A stretch of DNA of 64,000 nt. Source: Ophioderma brevispina (lineage: Eukaryota > Echinodermata > Ophiuroidea > Amphilepidida > Ophiodermatidae). A program made the translations under genes and the position numbers. Location of the stretch: positions 117,660 through 181,659 of the forward strand of contig JAMKCH010002860.1 of the NCBI GenBank assembly GCA_023653785.1. Reading direction: 5' to 3'. Positions within the stretch are counted from its first letter, which is position 1. Each line of letters starts with the position of its first letter. Under the pieces are notes generated by a model. It did no database searches and was not told the DNA's origin. It saw nothing but the letters and a program-made list of their open reading frames with translations. Of this stretch, positions 47,285-57,879 are shown piece after piece.

Positions 47285-48282
47285 CAGTTTGAGTAAAAGT
47301 ATACTAATTCAGAACTAATGCCAAACATCACAACAAATTGATATGTCAAAAATTTTGATTTCATGTGTCGAAATTTAATTATTGAAAAAAAATATCACTG
47401 ATACGTCATATCAATTTTCTTATATCTTCTTTGAAAAAAGATATAAAAAATCCTCACATACATTTTGTTGATAAGCTTTAAAACCTATGTATTGAAGATT
47501 GCAGCTTCAGAACGTAAAATAACTGTCCCGGGGTGAAATGTTAAAACCTTATGTTATTTCTCTAAAAAGTTGCTTCATTGTGGAAATTATGACTTATGTT
47601 TTGTCACGTATACGTACTTGTTACGCTTTCTTTCTGGACTGTTTATGGAGCACCCACAACATAGATTTTAGAAATATGGTGACGCGAAAGCCGACAACCG
47701 CGAAATTCCCTAATTACAATTAAATTTTAATTACCTGGATACAGGAAAAAGTCCCCCACCCTGGCACTGTTCAGTTCTTTGTCAATTTTCTGTTTTCTGT
47801 TCTTAAAAGTAAAGTGGGGGTTGGTGATCTTAAGAGTAAAATCAGAGAATTTTTTTTTTTTCAATATTTTCAGAAATCACAAGTCTTGCTTTTAAACCTC
47901 AATTGATCTCAAAAAATCTTTGATAGCTTTTGCAGCTAGAATACTAAATAAATTGTAAAAAGCTGGTTGCTGTAGATTTAAAAAAAATCTAGTGTACCTG
48001 CTGCCAAAATACCAAAAATCACCTGACAGGTGGACTAAATTATTCAACCAAAGTGTCCCTACTTGTTTTGGTAAGTTTCGGTTGAATGAGTCATAGGTTG
48101 TTTTCTTGTGTTAATTGAACCATGAAAAAATGTAACATACTGACATAGCACTTAAATGCAATCTTGCCACCCCCGGTTACCACCGTAGAAAGTGCAGCTT
48201 CATTCGGTAACAAATTTTGATAAACCTTACTGTTTTTTAATGAAAATGCTCTTGTGAACTGACAGAAATTACATAAATGAGA

Positions 48283-48375
48283 GAGCGTGGCCCGCTGGTT
48301 TTTAAAGGGTATTAGCCTCTTGTTCAGGAGGTCTCCGGTTCTATCCTCGGCAAGGCTACTAGCTGAGATTGTATT
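48283..48375 (+). repeat. tRNA-like SINE head
   Basis: GTGGCCCGCTGG (about 48287) resembles an A box and GGTTCTATCC (48337-48346) a B box, at a plausible spacing. An AGCCTCTTGTTCAGGAGGT anticodon-arm-like stretch lies between. Mismatches to the consensus make a working tRNA gene unlikely. A decayed tRNA-derived SINE is the best reading. Confidence 0.5.
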
Positions 48376-48557
48376 GGGTTCTTAATTGTGGATTAAGAAT
48401 TCTGATTTTGGTGCTATTGATTAAGATTAGAATTTAAACATTATCATCAGCTAATGACTCCATCTTTCACACCCTCAACCTGAGATTTTGGTCACATTAG
48501 AAACCTTGTATTTTTCTCATCTCATCTGCAAAATATTTTGACTGACTTCTTGCTCAT

Positions 48558-48730
48558 TTTAACAAGATATTTCAAATAACAGGTGTCCCAAAAAATGTGA
48601 AAATTCTGATTTTTGCACTGGTCTAAAGCTTTCTGTCAAAATATCCCTATCTGAAAGGATTAAGCTGAGAACTGTTTCTTTGCTACAAAAATTGTGAAAT
48701 TTCTAATTTTGTATAGTATAAGGTATTCAG
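48558..48730 (+). repeat. MITE family C, partial copy 3
   Basis: It matches copy 2 through CAGGTGTCCC, TCTGATTTTTGCACTGG, ATCCCTATCTGAAAGGATTA and GTGAAATTTCTAATTTTGTA. The right half is missing. It breaks off near TATTCAGCTG. Confidence 0.65.
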
Positions 48731-48734
48731 CTGC

Positions 48735-49845
48735 TGTCACGATTTACCAGTGTGACATTTTGTTACATCGGGACACATTTCTTCCTATTTACACCATTTT
48801 TAGTACGGTACACGATTTCTGTATGAATCTATGGCAGATTGTATTGTGTGCATGACTTAAATTAAACTTTGGTTAAAATCACATGTGTTATATTTTTGAA
48901 AAGTAATAGCTAATAGGTGTGGTGTTCCCATGGTGTCCCTGTTACATGAATTTATCAAATTTTCCAGTCAAAACAATTTGAAGCTCTCCAAATTTCTTTA
49001 AACAAATAAGAGGGTAATCAAATGGGTCAACTCTTGATCAAAATTGACAATTTCATCAAATGTCACATTTTTGATTCCCAGTTTCATGAAATGACGCCTG
49101 AACCTGAGGTAAACACAGCCAAAGTATTTGGAGATTTTTCTTGTTTTGTTGAGAAGACATGGTAGATGAAGTCCTGGTGTTAGTCATGGCAACACGCTTA
49201 CTCTGAGATTGATGTGACAGACTTGCAGGCAATTAATGTCACATTTCATTGTAAAAACAAGTGTTAACTAGCATGTACCACCTACAGCATATCCTGTGTG
49301 TTCCACCTCAGTTAGCATTGAACATGGCAGCATTTTGCACCAAAAATAGAACAACAGTCAGCTATTGTCCTTTTTTTTTATAATATAACTAATAAATGCA
49401 GCATTGACAGCTAATCAAATGAAGTACCAGTGTTAGGAATGGCTCATGTAGCTGGAATAACAAGACAAAACAAAGCATCAATTTGGATGTATACTTGGGA
49501 TGAAGAAAACATCTGTAGTATTTCCATGATAAGAAATTCATCAAGGAGTCAAAGTAAATGCTCCTTGTCTGGGTTCACAAAGAATAGATAAGGCCAAAAA
49601 AAGCTTTTCTCAAAAGAAATGTTGAAAAATGCAACTGCGAAATGCATAATCTAAAAAAAAAATATTGCATTTTTTGGCACATATTTAATTTTTTTTAGCT
49701 GCTTCGTAGCCGATTTTCATTTTTTTCTGAAAATTTTAAACACACTCTTTCATGTGAGCAAACACCTATAAAAATGCACCAAAAGACCAATTTTAAACAG
49801 TCTTCTGAGACAAACGTGGTTTATTTTCTTGCCCTATTATTGTCC
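48735..49845. other. No gene recognised
   Basis: I see no coding region and no repeats with definable ends in this stretch. Confidence 0.4.
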
Positions 49846-49850
49846 CCGCC

Positions 49851-50781
49851 GAACGAAGTTCGGGAGGGGGACTATAAATGGGCTCCGTCCGTAGGTCCGT
49901 GCCGTGTCCTTCCGTCCGTATGTCCGTACATGTCCCTGTGACAAAATGTTACCCTTGAACATTTGGGGATATCTCTTTTTCTGGATGACAGGAGTAGCCA
50001 AACTTGGTATATTTTAGGAGGTCACCCCCCCCCTTTAACTCACCATGTAATTCATCCCCGCCAGGATCCTCCCCTGGGTCCTGTCATGGGTAGGGAAAAA
50101 AGGATCCAAGGAAAGGTCAATATTGCACCGAAAATGTCAACATTGTTTACAATTTATCTGAGTTCCGTAAGGGCTACGATATTGTAACTTGGTGGAAAGA
50201 AGCAGGTTGATGAGTTTCTCAACCTGATTAGATTTGGGTGTACAATCCTGCTAATTAGTACTAATTTGCATCATTTATGAAATGTTTCCCGCAAGGCTTG
50301 TGTACAAGTTTTCTGGAGTTCTGTAAGGCGATAACGATGTAACTTGGTGGAAGAGAGCAGGCTCAGGAGTTCTCGCCTGATTAGATTTTTGTGGGCGATT
50401 TTGATTTTAGATTTTGGTTGTTACACATGTTCAGTCTTTTGGGTTCCCAGCCTGTTTACATTTCTTGAAAAATGTGAAAATATGTAAAATTAATGTTTCG
50501 CCGCTTTCCAGACCCCGTATGAGTCCAAATTTAATAAATGTGTCCACATGATTTTTTCAAAAATAGTGTTGCCAATTAAGTAAATTATCATATTGTTACT
50601 AAATTAAGTGAATTTTCAGGGATTTTTGCATGATGAATTTCAAGATTTCTTGAGTCATTTTACCAAAGATACCATTTTCTTTCAAGTTATTTTATGCGAG
50701 CTAGTGATGGCCAAAATTAAGGGTTGGACTGGTGCAAGTTTTTAGATGTCACTTCGTGATCGCGATATTCGGCGGGGGACA
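49851..50781. repeat. Family E repeat with TGTCCC ends, copy 2 (0.93 kb)
   Basis: The left end TGTCCCCGCCGAACGAAG and the right end ATTCGGCGGGGGACA form an inverted repeat. A small hairpin CGAACGAAGTTCG lies at the left end. Near the left end CCGTCCGTAGGTCCGT-type repeats occur. The core contains two related blocks (about 50160-50236 and 50310-50390) with GTTCCGTAAGG or GTTCTGTAAGG, then ATGTAACTTGGTGGAA or TTGTAACTTGGTGGAA, then CCTGATTAGATTT. It lacks the G-rich minisatellite found in the other family E copies. No protein was recognised. Confidence 0.65.
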
Positions 50782-51071
50782 TATTTTACGCTCGCGTAAT
50801 ACGAGTTCGCCTTGTTCTATTTAGATCAACAATTAGTTGCAATTGAAGAGTGTAAATAAGAACTACTTAAGTCCACAACTTAAGTTCTAGGGAAATGTAC
50901 TCCACCTTTTCAACAAATCAGTATATGAAAATATTAAGACTTTGTAAGTTGAAAGTTTGTGAAAATTATACTTTTGTATGTTTGGTTTAATTTATGCCAA
51001 ATAGGAGTTGAAAAACAAAAGGTTTATTACCTGTAGAAAATTTATAAAATTGCACTATGTTACTTAGACCT

Positions 51072-51322
51072 ATAGTTTAACACTTAAGACTTCTTGTTCA
51101 TCACTGCTCTCACTGTCCATGTATTTATCAATGTGCATGTTTCCAAATCTTTTCATTCTAACAATCGACCCACTTGCCAATTCATCTTGCGCTATGCCAA
51201 CATCGCCAATATGCCAACATCGCCAATATGCCAACATCGCCAATATGCCAACATCGCCAATATGCCAACATCGCCAAGCCATTTACATCCAGAGCCATTC
51301 CTTCTTCCACCAGATAACATCT
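51072..51322 (-). pseudogene. Speculative terminal exon, disrupted by a 17-bp repeat
   Basis: On the minus strand a possible splice acceptor (TTTTATAG near 51323) leads into a frame starting MLSGGRRNGSGCKWLGDVG. Past the 17-bp array, a second frame gives DELASGSIVRMKRFGNM and later DSESSDEQEVLSVKL with a TAG stop at about 51072. AATAAA follows about 45 bases after the stop (about 51023-51028). The two frames join without a stop if the array has one or four units, but five are present. An acidic, serine-rich C-terminus followed by a poly-A signal is suggestive, but I recognise no protein family and found no other exons. It may be chance. Confidence 0.2.
51193..51277 (+). repeat. 17-bp tandem repeat, 5 units
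   Basis: TATGCCAACATCGCCAA is repeated five times with no visible mismatch. Such uniformity implies a recent expansion or ongoing homogenisation. Short open frames on both strands read through it. Confidence 0.95.
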
Positions 51323-51689
51323 CTATAAAATGTATGTAAATATTTGTAATTCTGTTAATCGATCTTAATGCGATTCTAAAGATATCTCTCTATATTGTAA
51401 TAAAATGGCGCCAAAATTTAAGTATGTTTTTACCACTAAAACCTTGGTGGTGCTTGTCTTTTTTTAAGACTATCTTGTTTGTATTATCTCAACTCCGAGT
51501 TAATGACCAATTCCCAAGGACATTGCAAATAAATAAATAAACATGATTGAACTATGTATCTATGCCAAGGTTGACTGGCTGGTGGCTAAAAAGCAAACCA
51601 GGTTTGCTGAGGTTTCACACCGTAACCGAAGGTGAAGGGGGTTTCCAGGCTATTTATAATGTCGCCCATGATTGTTTACTTGATGCTAT

Positions 51690-52350
51690 GTGCAAATCAA
51701 ATAGAACAGAATCTTTTATTTGACAATAACCAAACCTACAGGTGTAGTCAAGTATAAAACAACAATACAGACAATTATCTTAGTGATAATTACAAATTAT
51801 ATAATAACTGAAGATGCTTAAAAATTGGCAAACTTCATTATTACAATTGAGCACACAAAGTAAATAAAATAAAACAAAACTGAAATAAAATTATTACAAA
51901 AGCTATGAGCTCAAAACTAATATCAAGCCTCTGACGTTGAACAAAAGCATTGTTGATAAAATGTAGAATTGGGCGTAAGCAGTCATAATCTTGAACAGAC
52001 ATCAATAATTTGAACTTTTCAGTATCAGAAATGGATTCAAAATCATGAGTCGTCGCATCAGCAATATCGGATAACATTTTACGCCTAAAATCTGTATAAT
52101 AAGTACAACTCATCATAAAATGTTTTTCATCCTCAATTTCATTTAGGTCACATAAATTACCAATCCTATTTTCTAAAGGTATTTTTAAATATCGACCTTT
52201 CTCAATTAACAAATGATGGGCACTAATTCTAAGCCTACTAAAATTACGTGTCAAACTTCGGTGAAACAACAAAATATATTGTTGAACTTGAAAACTTTCC
52301 TTGAAAATACAGTATGTACAAAGCTTTGATTGAAAACAATCATGCAATCT
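51690..52350 (-). pseudogene. 3' end of an L1/Tx1-type LINE, 5'-truncated
   Basis: The open frame at 52347-51841 (168 residues) reads SKLCTYCIFKESF near its start. It continues with RLRISAHHLLIEKGRY at about residues 39-54, then CDLNEIEDEKHFMMSC at about residues 66-81. The order of SAH, IE-GRY, C, EDE-HF and C is the conserved C-terminal zinc-binding segment of L1/Tx1-type ORF2 proteins. The reverse transcriptase and endonuclease regions are absent, so this is a 5'-truncated copy as usual for LINEs. A minus-strand AATAAAAG lies near 51715, about where the 3' end is expected. The clade matches the 33.7-kb fragment, but that copy lacks this region, so the two cannot be compared directly. Confidence 0.75.
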
Positions 52351-52359
52351 GTGACTTAA

Positions 52360-53795
52360 TCATTCTTTGGTGTGACAGAGGCGTAGCCAGTGAGCCTGTT
52401 CAGATTTTGCAACGTGACACCAACATTTTTGTTGTTGCTATATTCACAGCTATTGGTACATTCAGAATTGAATGTTTATTTTTAGGTGGGTAACAACAAA
52501 CAAAAATGTTGTCAATAAGTGACCTCATGGTGGGAAAAAGTGGGGATCTAGGAAGCTCCTTTCAGGAAATTTGACCATTTGGAGGGAAATCTTGACTTTT
52601 TAGATAAAAAATACATCAAAAAAGTGGGAAATCTATAAGAAATGTGATTATCTTCCTGGAAAATATGCATTTTCATGCACTGAGTGACTCCCTCCCTCCC
52701 CTTGGCACAGTTGCATTGGTAATGACTAGTAAACTATACCTGTGAATGGTAAAGCTCAAACTTGTCTATGTATCCCAAAAGAAGGAATTTGTTATTAGAT
52801 AATTAATATTGGAGATCCCAATAATAATTCATTGTGGGCAGCTGAAATGTCCCTCCAATAAAAATAGCCAGAAAATAGTGCCATATATGTGTGTATGCTC
52901 ATCCATTAGTTGTTCCATTGGCAAGTTGAGTTAGAGGTAGTTTTCATGGGGTAGCAATTTTTAACAATGGACGGAGAGAAATTTGGCATCTCCAGCCTCC
53001 GCCATTAAATTGCAAAATAGCTATTTTTCATGACAAATATGCACTTTTGAGCATAACTCTATGCGGGTATAGTATATTAGACAATTACCAACACAAGTGT
53101 GCAAATATCTCAAATTTTGACAATTTGGGGCACTTTTTAATAAAATGTGCTGTTATTGCTTTAATGCAATCGGTTAGGTAAAAGTCAAATGGAGAGCCTT
53201 GGAATGCCACCTAATTCCATTGTACTTTACTGTGACAATGACCTTGAATTTGTAAGTCACCTTGTCCTGCTTGTATAATTGCTAACTCTGTCAATGTCAT
53301 CATCTAGTTTATTGCTAATTGATTCCACTAGATAATTGATATGTTATATCACATGTCTGTCCTCATATCTATCTATTAGCAGCTAATTACCTGGTGAGTC
53401 AGGCATCTGTCAATAGAAACAGTAATGTCAGTAACTCTGCTTGTACTTTACATCCGAGTTCAGCGTATTTTTAGCAGTGTAAGAGAGAGCCCTACTTTCT
53501 TCTGAATTATGGGAGGGGGATGAGTAAGATAACTACACCCCATGAAGAAATGAGAGAAAGACTTGTTAAATGGTGTGCATGGAGAAGCAATACCCTGGCA
53601 CCAGTGATTTCTAGAGGTCCATGCAGGGATGTAACTCGTAAGAAATTTCTGGAATTCAGTAAATTTGGCCATTTAAAAAAAATTGGGAAAAAAATACATT
53701 TATGGACTTGAGTGATGTTATTTCAGAGTAAAAGCATACTGGTCAAAATTTTTTTGTAGGGGGGTACCCCTTTACTCCATCTATAACCTTTTGTT
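52360..53795. other. No gene recognised
   Basis: AGGCGTAGCCAG near 52379 resembles the end of a MITE, but no partner was found. Open frames at 53460-53711 on both strands have no recognised domain. Confidence 0.4.
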
Positions 53796-53799
53796 TGGC

Positions 53800-54080
53800 T
53801 AGCGTTTTTTGGCGACTGGGGCAAGGCCAGATCAATTTTCAGGAAATTAACGATATGGCAGCCCCCAACCCCAATTTTACTGGAAGTGGTCAAAATTTTG
53901 GTGTTGAAATAAAGCTATCATTTTTTTCACTTTTAACCTGTTTGGTTTAAGCAAAAATGTGTCCCATTTTGGTCGACCATGTTTTACCTGTGTATCCTGT
54001 CCCTCATTGTGATCAGAAAATGTTTTAACATTAGCACATGTATCACTTCAGAATGTGAGGATGACAGAATGCCTCTTTAA
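53800..54080 (-). repeat. MITE family A, reverse copy
   Basis: TTTTACTGGAAGTGGTCAAA, GAAATAAAGCTATCATTTTT, GTTTGGTTTAAGCAAAAATG and CCATTTTGGTCGACCA follow the order of the reverse complement of copy 1. The right end is GCCTC followed by TTAA (54077-54080). The left edge is unclear. Confidence 0.6.
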
Positions 54081-54082
54081 TC

Positions 54083-54465
54083 CACCCTCATAACCTTTGA
54101 CCCCAATCTGTGTACAGTATGGCTTGGGTCAGTGCTTATACTGACAAAGTTTGGTGATCGTAGCATTTGATTTGTAGCAGAAAAACAAATCGAGAGATTT
54201 TCAAAGAATGCCCCTTTAATCGGCCCCCCCCCATATTGGGCTTGGGTCAGTGCTTATACCCACTGAGTGTGGTGATTGTAGCATTTGATTTGTGACATTA
54301 AAACAAATTTATCAAATGATTTCCAAAGCCCAGTCAGCCCACATGACCTTCCACCCCAAATGGATCATGGGGATTGGGTTAGTGCTTATACTGATCAAGT
54401 TTGGTGATTATAGTATTTAATTTGTGGCCAAAAAAATGATAAATTTTCAAAGAATGCCCCAGGCT
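54083..54465 (+). repeat. Three tandem units of about 118-132 bp
   Basis: Each unit contains CTTGGGTCAGTGCTTATA (54123, 54241; variant at 54373), then AGTTTGGTGATCGTAGCATT or close variants, then TTTCAAAGAATGCCCC or a variant. The array lies exactly between two family A elements. Unit 1 also ends with CCTTTAA, the same kind of end as the MITEs. Confidence 0.8.
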
Positions 54466-54792
54466 TTAAAGGGGGATGGCCCGATTTAAGGATATGAAGT
54501 TTTCATCTTGATAGATTTGCCTTCACTCCAAACCCCCATCTGTAAGTTTCGCGCAGATATTTTAATCCGTTTTGATGCGAGAGCTAAAAACGTGATTTTG
54601 TAAGCCCCATAGAGTACTGTGTAAAATTAATATTGGTCAACCAAAATGGAGCACATTTTCGCTTATAACTTCCAAACCAAACATCCTTTGGCTTTAAGAT
54701 TTCACAGGGTAAATGAGAAAAATAGGAGCTTTCTTCTGATACCAAAATGTTCTGGGGACGAGGCTATTAGCGATCGGGCCATGGACCTTTAA
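54466..54792 (+). repeat. MITE family A, copy 3
   Basis: TTAA flanks both ends. Termini are AGGGGGATGGCCCGAT and ATCGGGCCATGGACCT. It is nearly co-linear with the 35043 copy but lacks about 25 bases near the right end (the GACCACTTCCGGTAAAAT segment). Confidence 0.9.
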
Positions 54793-55133
54793 TGTTTTGT
54801 CTTGTGTGTGCTGTCTTAACCTTTTAAATGTTTGCATTTTTATTTTATAAGCAAATTGAGCACAGAAATCTCATCACGGTATTGCATTGCCAACTACAGA
54901 TTGATAAAGTTATTAAAACAAAACTAAAACAGATGAATGTATGCCTCATTACACACTAGTCATTATAATTACAGTGTAGTGCATGGTGATTGTCAACTGC
55001 AACCTTTATTGCATGTGAAAGGAACTGTACATTGAATGCTACAATAGCCCTGCACTCATAAAAAACAAGATGTCTTCTTACATAAACACATGTGCTGTCT
55101 CACACTTGTTTGTGTGGCAAGCTCATGGAAGAG

Positions 55134-55280
55134 CAGGGGCGGATCCATGATTGGAAAAATGTCAAAATTGCCGGGGGGGCTGAAGGCCGAAACTTGTCCA
55201 AAATGGGCTGAATTTGCAAGATTTTGCAGAATTACCGGGAGGCGCGCGCCCCCTCCGCCCCCTCCCTGGATCCGCGCCTG
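55134..55280. repeat. Short MITE with CAGGGGCGGATCCA ends (hAT-like)
   Basis: The left end CAGGGGCGGATCCA pairs with the right end TGGATCCGCGCCTG. The CAGGGGCGGATCC terminus is common in short hAT-type elements of animals. A G run and C-rich stretch lie inside. An exact 8-bp target duplication is not evident. Confidence 0.65.
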
Positions 55281-55419
55281 AAGAGAGCAATGAAGCTAAT
55301 GATAAAAAATATCTTACTATGATGATTTCTATCCTGTACATTACGGCGAAATTGGCTTTTGTTATTTACTCAGAACGCTCTTAGGGCAAAGTTTCATTTC
55401 CCCCTAACGTATCCCTTTG

Positions 55420-55679
55420 TATTGCGGTTTGTCCCATTTTGGATAACAAAGGATATGAATATTAATTTATGCAAATGAAGGAAAATGCAGAAATGCAACC
55501 TAGTGCAACTCCTGGATAGGGATATTTTTGTGTCTTATGGGCTAAAAAATCATGTTTTAGCTCTTATATCAAAAACTGGTTGAAATATCGGTGTGAAACT
55601 TCACAGATGGGGTTGGGGGGTCAAGGTAATTAAATCAAGAGGAAATTGTATATAAAGAAATCAGGCCATCCCACTTTAA
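55420..55679 (-). repeat. MITE family A, diverged reverse copy
   Basis: Reverse-complemented it begins TTAA then AGTGGGATGGCCTGATTT, followed by CCAACCCCATCTGTGAAGTT, GATATTTCAACCAGTTTTTG and AGAGCTAAAACATGATTTTT, as in copy 1. The other terminus is lost. Confidence 0.6.
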
Positions 55680-56302
55680 AATTTTGTTGCCCTTATCTCA
55701 CATGGCTCCCAAATGAACTATTGCTTATTCACAAAACCCATCCTTCTACCCAGAGAAGATTTACTCTGTTCTTCCATTCTTGAAAAAATTCAAGATGAAA
55801 CTGAATTCATGGACATATTGAAGGTAATCCTTTAGGATGTTTTTATATATTAATGAATATGACTAAATTAACTGATGGTGCTTGAAATTAGAAAATGGTT
55901 CTAATTGAGCGACCATCCTGAACCATTTCATATTAGCCTACAACATCCAACACACACAGAGCCATTTGTAGTGCAGCAATAAATGGCAGGCACATGCGTA
56001 CATGTTTTTTAAAAGAAATTTATTGCTTTTGTTCCGTTTATAGTAAGTTTATGTATATTTTATTAAATGCATACCGCGCAGAAATATGGCAGCAAATATT
56101 AAAATGTGTGGAATCATTGGAAAGCTGAAGAGCATGATAAAGGCAAATAAATCCCAAGTGAATGCACTGTTTACCTCTGTAGCAGTAATCATATCGGGAA
56201 TCATCTTAAGAAAATATTTTTGACTCTGACTCTTACAGAATCCTTCTTTATAGGCACATCATTTAAGTGTGATGAGTCTGTACTTTGTACATGTAACATC
56301 AT

Positions 56303-56860
56303 TTAAAGGCACTGTAAGTGATTTGCTAAATCAGAAAATCGGGAAAAAATCATCAACAATCGGAATTTTTGGATGTTTGAAACAAGTTTAAGTGCTAAGA
56401 CAGAAAGCAGCCTAACAAGGATGAAATCAGGTATTTTAGTCATTACTGTCTGTATGGACACTTACTGCAATGGAGTATTGAATGGAGATTCATATATCTT
56501 TGAACACTACTGTTTTCTTCCTTTTCTGTTAATTTTTCACTTTCAAAAAATAACTTGTGAGAATTCTACAGATTTATCCTTTACTTTTAAGCTATTCCTG
56601 CAAATTTCAAATATTTTGATCTATCAGATGAAATCACTAATATAGTGTCTTTAAGAGTAGTGTACATGTCATGTCATTAAAGTGTAGTGTATCTTGTACA
56701 CCTGTAATTCAGGATCCAGAATTTTTGTTATACACTGTATCCAATGGCACTTTTATACTGTGCATTTAAAATGTTTACTGCATGAAAATTGAAAATCTGA
56801 TTCATCTCTAACCCTTGGAATTTAGTAGTTTAGGTGACTATCTTAGTTCCAGATAACAAG
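56303..56860 (+). repeat. MITE family D, longer copy
   Basis: It starts TTAA then AGGCACTGTAAGTGATTTGC. The right part shares TGTTTACTGCAT, AAAATC(T/C)GATTCATCTC and a GGAATT block with the 60497-60859 copy. The middle (56373-56645) is extra and holds a 90-residue open frame with no recognised domain. The right end is uncertain. Confidence 0.5.
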
Positions 56861-56861
56861 T

Positions 56862-57035
56862 GGCGTAACAGGCGGGGGGAAGGGGGGCAGGTTTGCCCCC
56901 CCCGACGACTTTGGCCGGGAAAAAATTTGAAAACAAATTCATGCTAACAATCGCCGTTTTTTAGCCCTCTGACGGGAAAAAAAATTGGCCTTTTGACCCT
57001 GCCCCCTCAGACGGGCAGGCCCGATACGCAACTGC
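56862..57035. repeat. Possible MITE with AGTGGCGTAACAGG ends
   Basis: The left AGTGGCGTAACAGGCGGGGG and the right CCCGATACGCAACT are imperfect inverted repeats. G and C runs lie in between. Support is weak. Confidence 0.35.
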
Positions 57036-57339
57036 AGATAACTATTTGTTAATTACTACAAACAAAACATATATTTTGAATCTCGCGCCGCATTCAAGGA
57101 GAACCTGCACTAAGAATAACTTATATATTACGCTATAAAATAATATGGAACACATATCGAGTGGTTTTTTTTTTTAAGTGTTTAAATACTAACCATTAAA
57201 AATGAAATGTAATCTTGTCTGACCACGCGCATTTGAAAATTCGCGCTTAGTGTATTGTGGTGGATATGTATATGGTGTTATGCGATACGGACAGCACAGT
57301 AGTGTCACACACCTTCACGCATGACGTTTCATAAAATCC

Positions 57340-57874
57340 CGTCGCTACATGAGACTACTATGCCATAGGGGAGGGTGGTGGGGTGTGGGAGTGGTGAGGG
57401 TGTGGGCAGGTGGTGGGGTTGTGGCATGGGTTTGGGAGGGGGTGTTGTGTTTGCAGTGTGTTGGGGAGGGGCGTGGGGTAGTGCATGGTGTTAGGGAAGG
57501 GGTTGTTGAGGGGTGCTGGGGAGGGGGTGAATTTGAACGTGTGGGGGAAGGGGTGGGAGTGTTGGGGAAGGGTGGGCGTGTTGGAAGGTGGGTAGTGTTG
57601 GGGAGGGAGTGTTAGGGAGGGGTGAGGTGTTTGGGAGGGACATAGGGTGTTGTGGGGTTTTGGGGAAGGCATGTGTAGGGGGTGGTATGGGGGGGGTGGG
57701 GGTTGTGGGGGTTGGGGTGTTTGAGGGGTGTTAAGGAGGGGGTGGGGTGGGTTGTTGCAGAGTGTTGGGGAGTTGTGGGTGTGTTGGGTTGGGGTTGCTG
57801 GGTGGGTGTTGCGGAGGGGGTGGGGTGCTGTAGTTGCTTTACGCATGTTAGTGACTCGGGAATCGAGCGGGACA
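57340..57874 (+). repeat. Family E, partial copy 3 with G-rich minisatellite
   Basis: GTCGCTACATGAGACTACTA (57342) and TGCCATAGG lead into a C-poor, G-rich array (57362-57835), just as CTTCGCTACATGAGACTCAT and TGCCATAGG do near 39181. The right end GAGCGGGACATATTTTA (about 57865-57881) matches the family E right terminus. The left part of the element is missing. Confidence 0.7.
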
Positions 57875-57879
57875 TATTT

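Noticed and set aside
56373..56645. 90-residue open frame in the family D element as a transposase
   Set aside because: No DDE/D motif, helix-turn-helix or other known signature. It is missing from the other family D copy.
57358..57875. Pro/Thr/His-rich open frame of 162 residues on the minus strand
   Set aside because: It is the complement of the G-rich minisatellite. Absence of stops follows from base composition.
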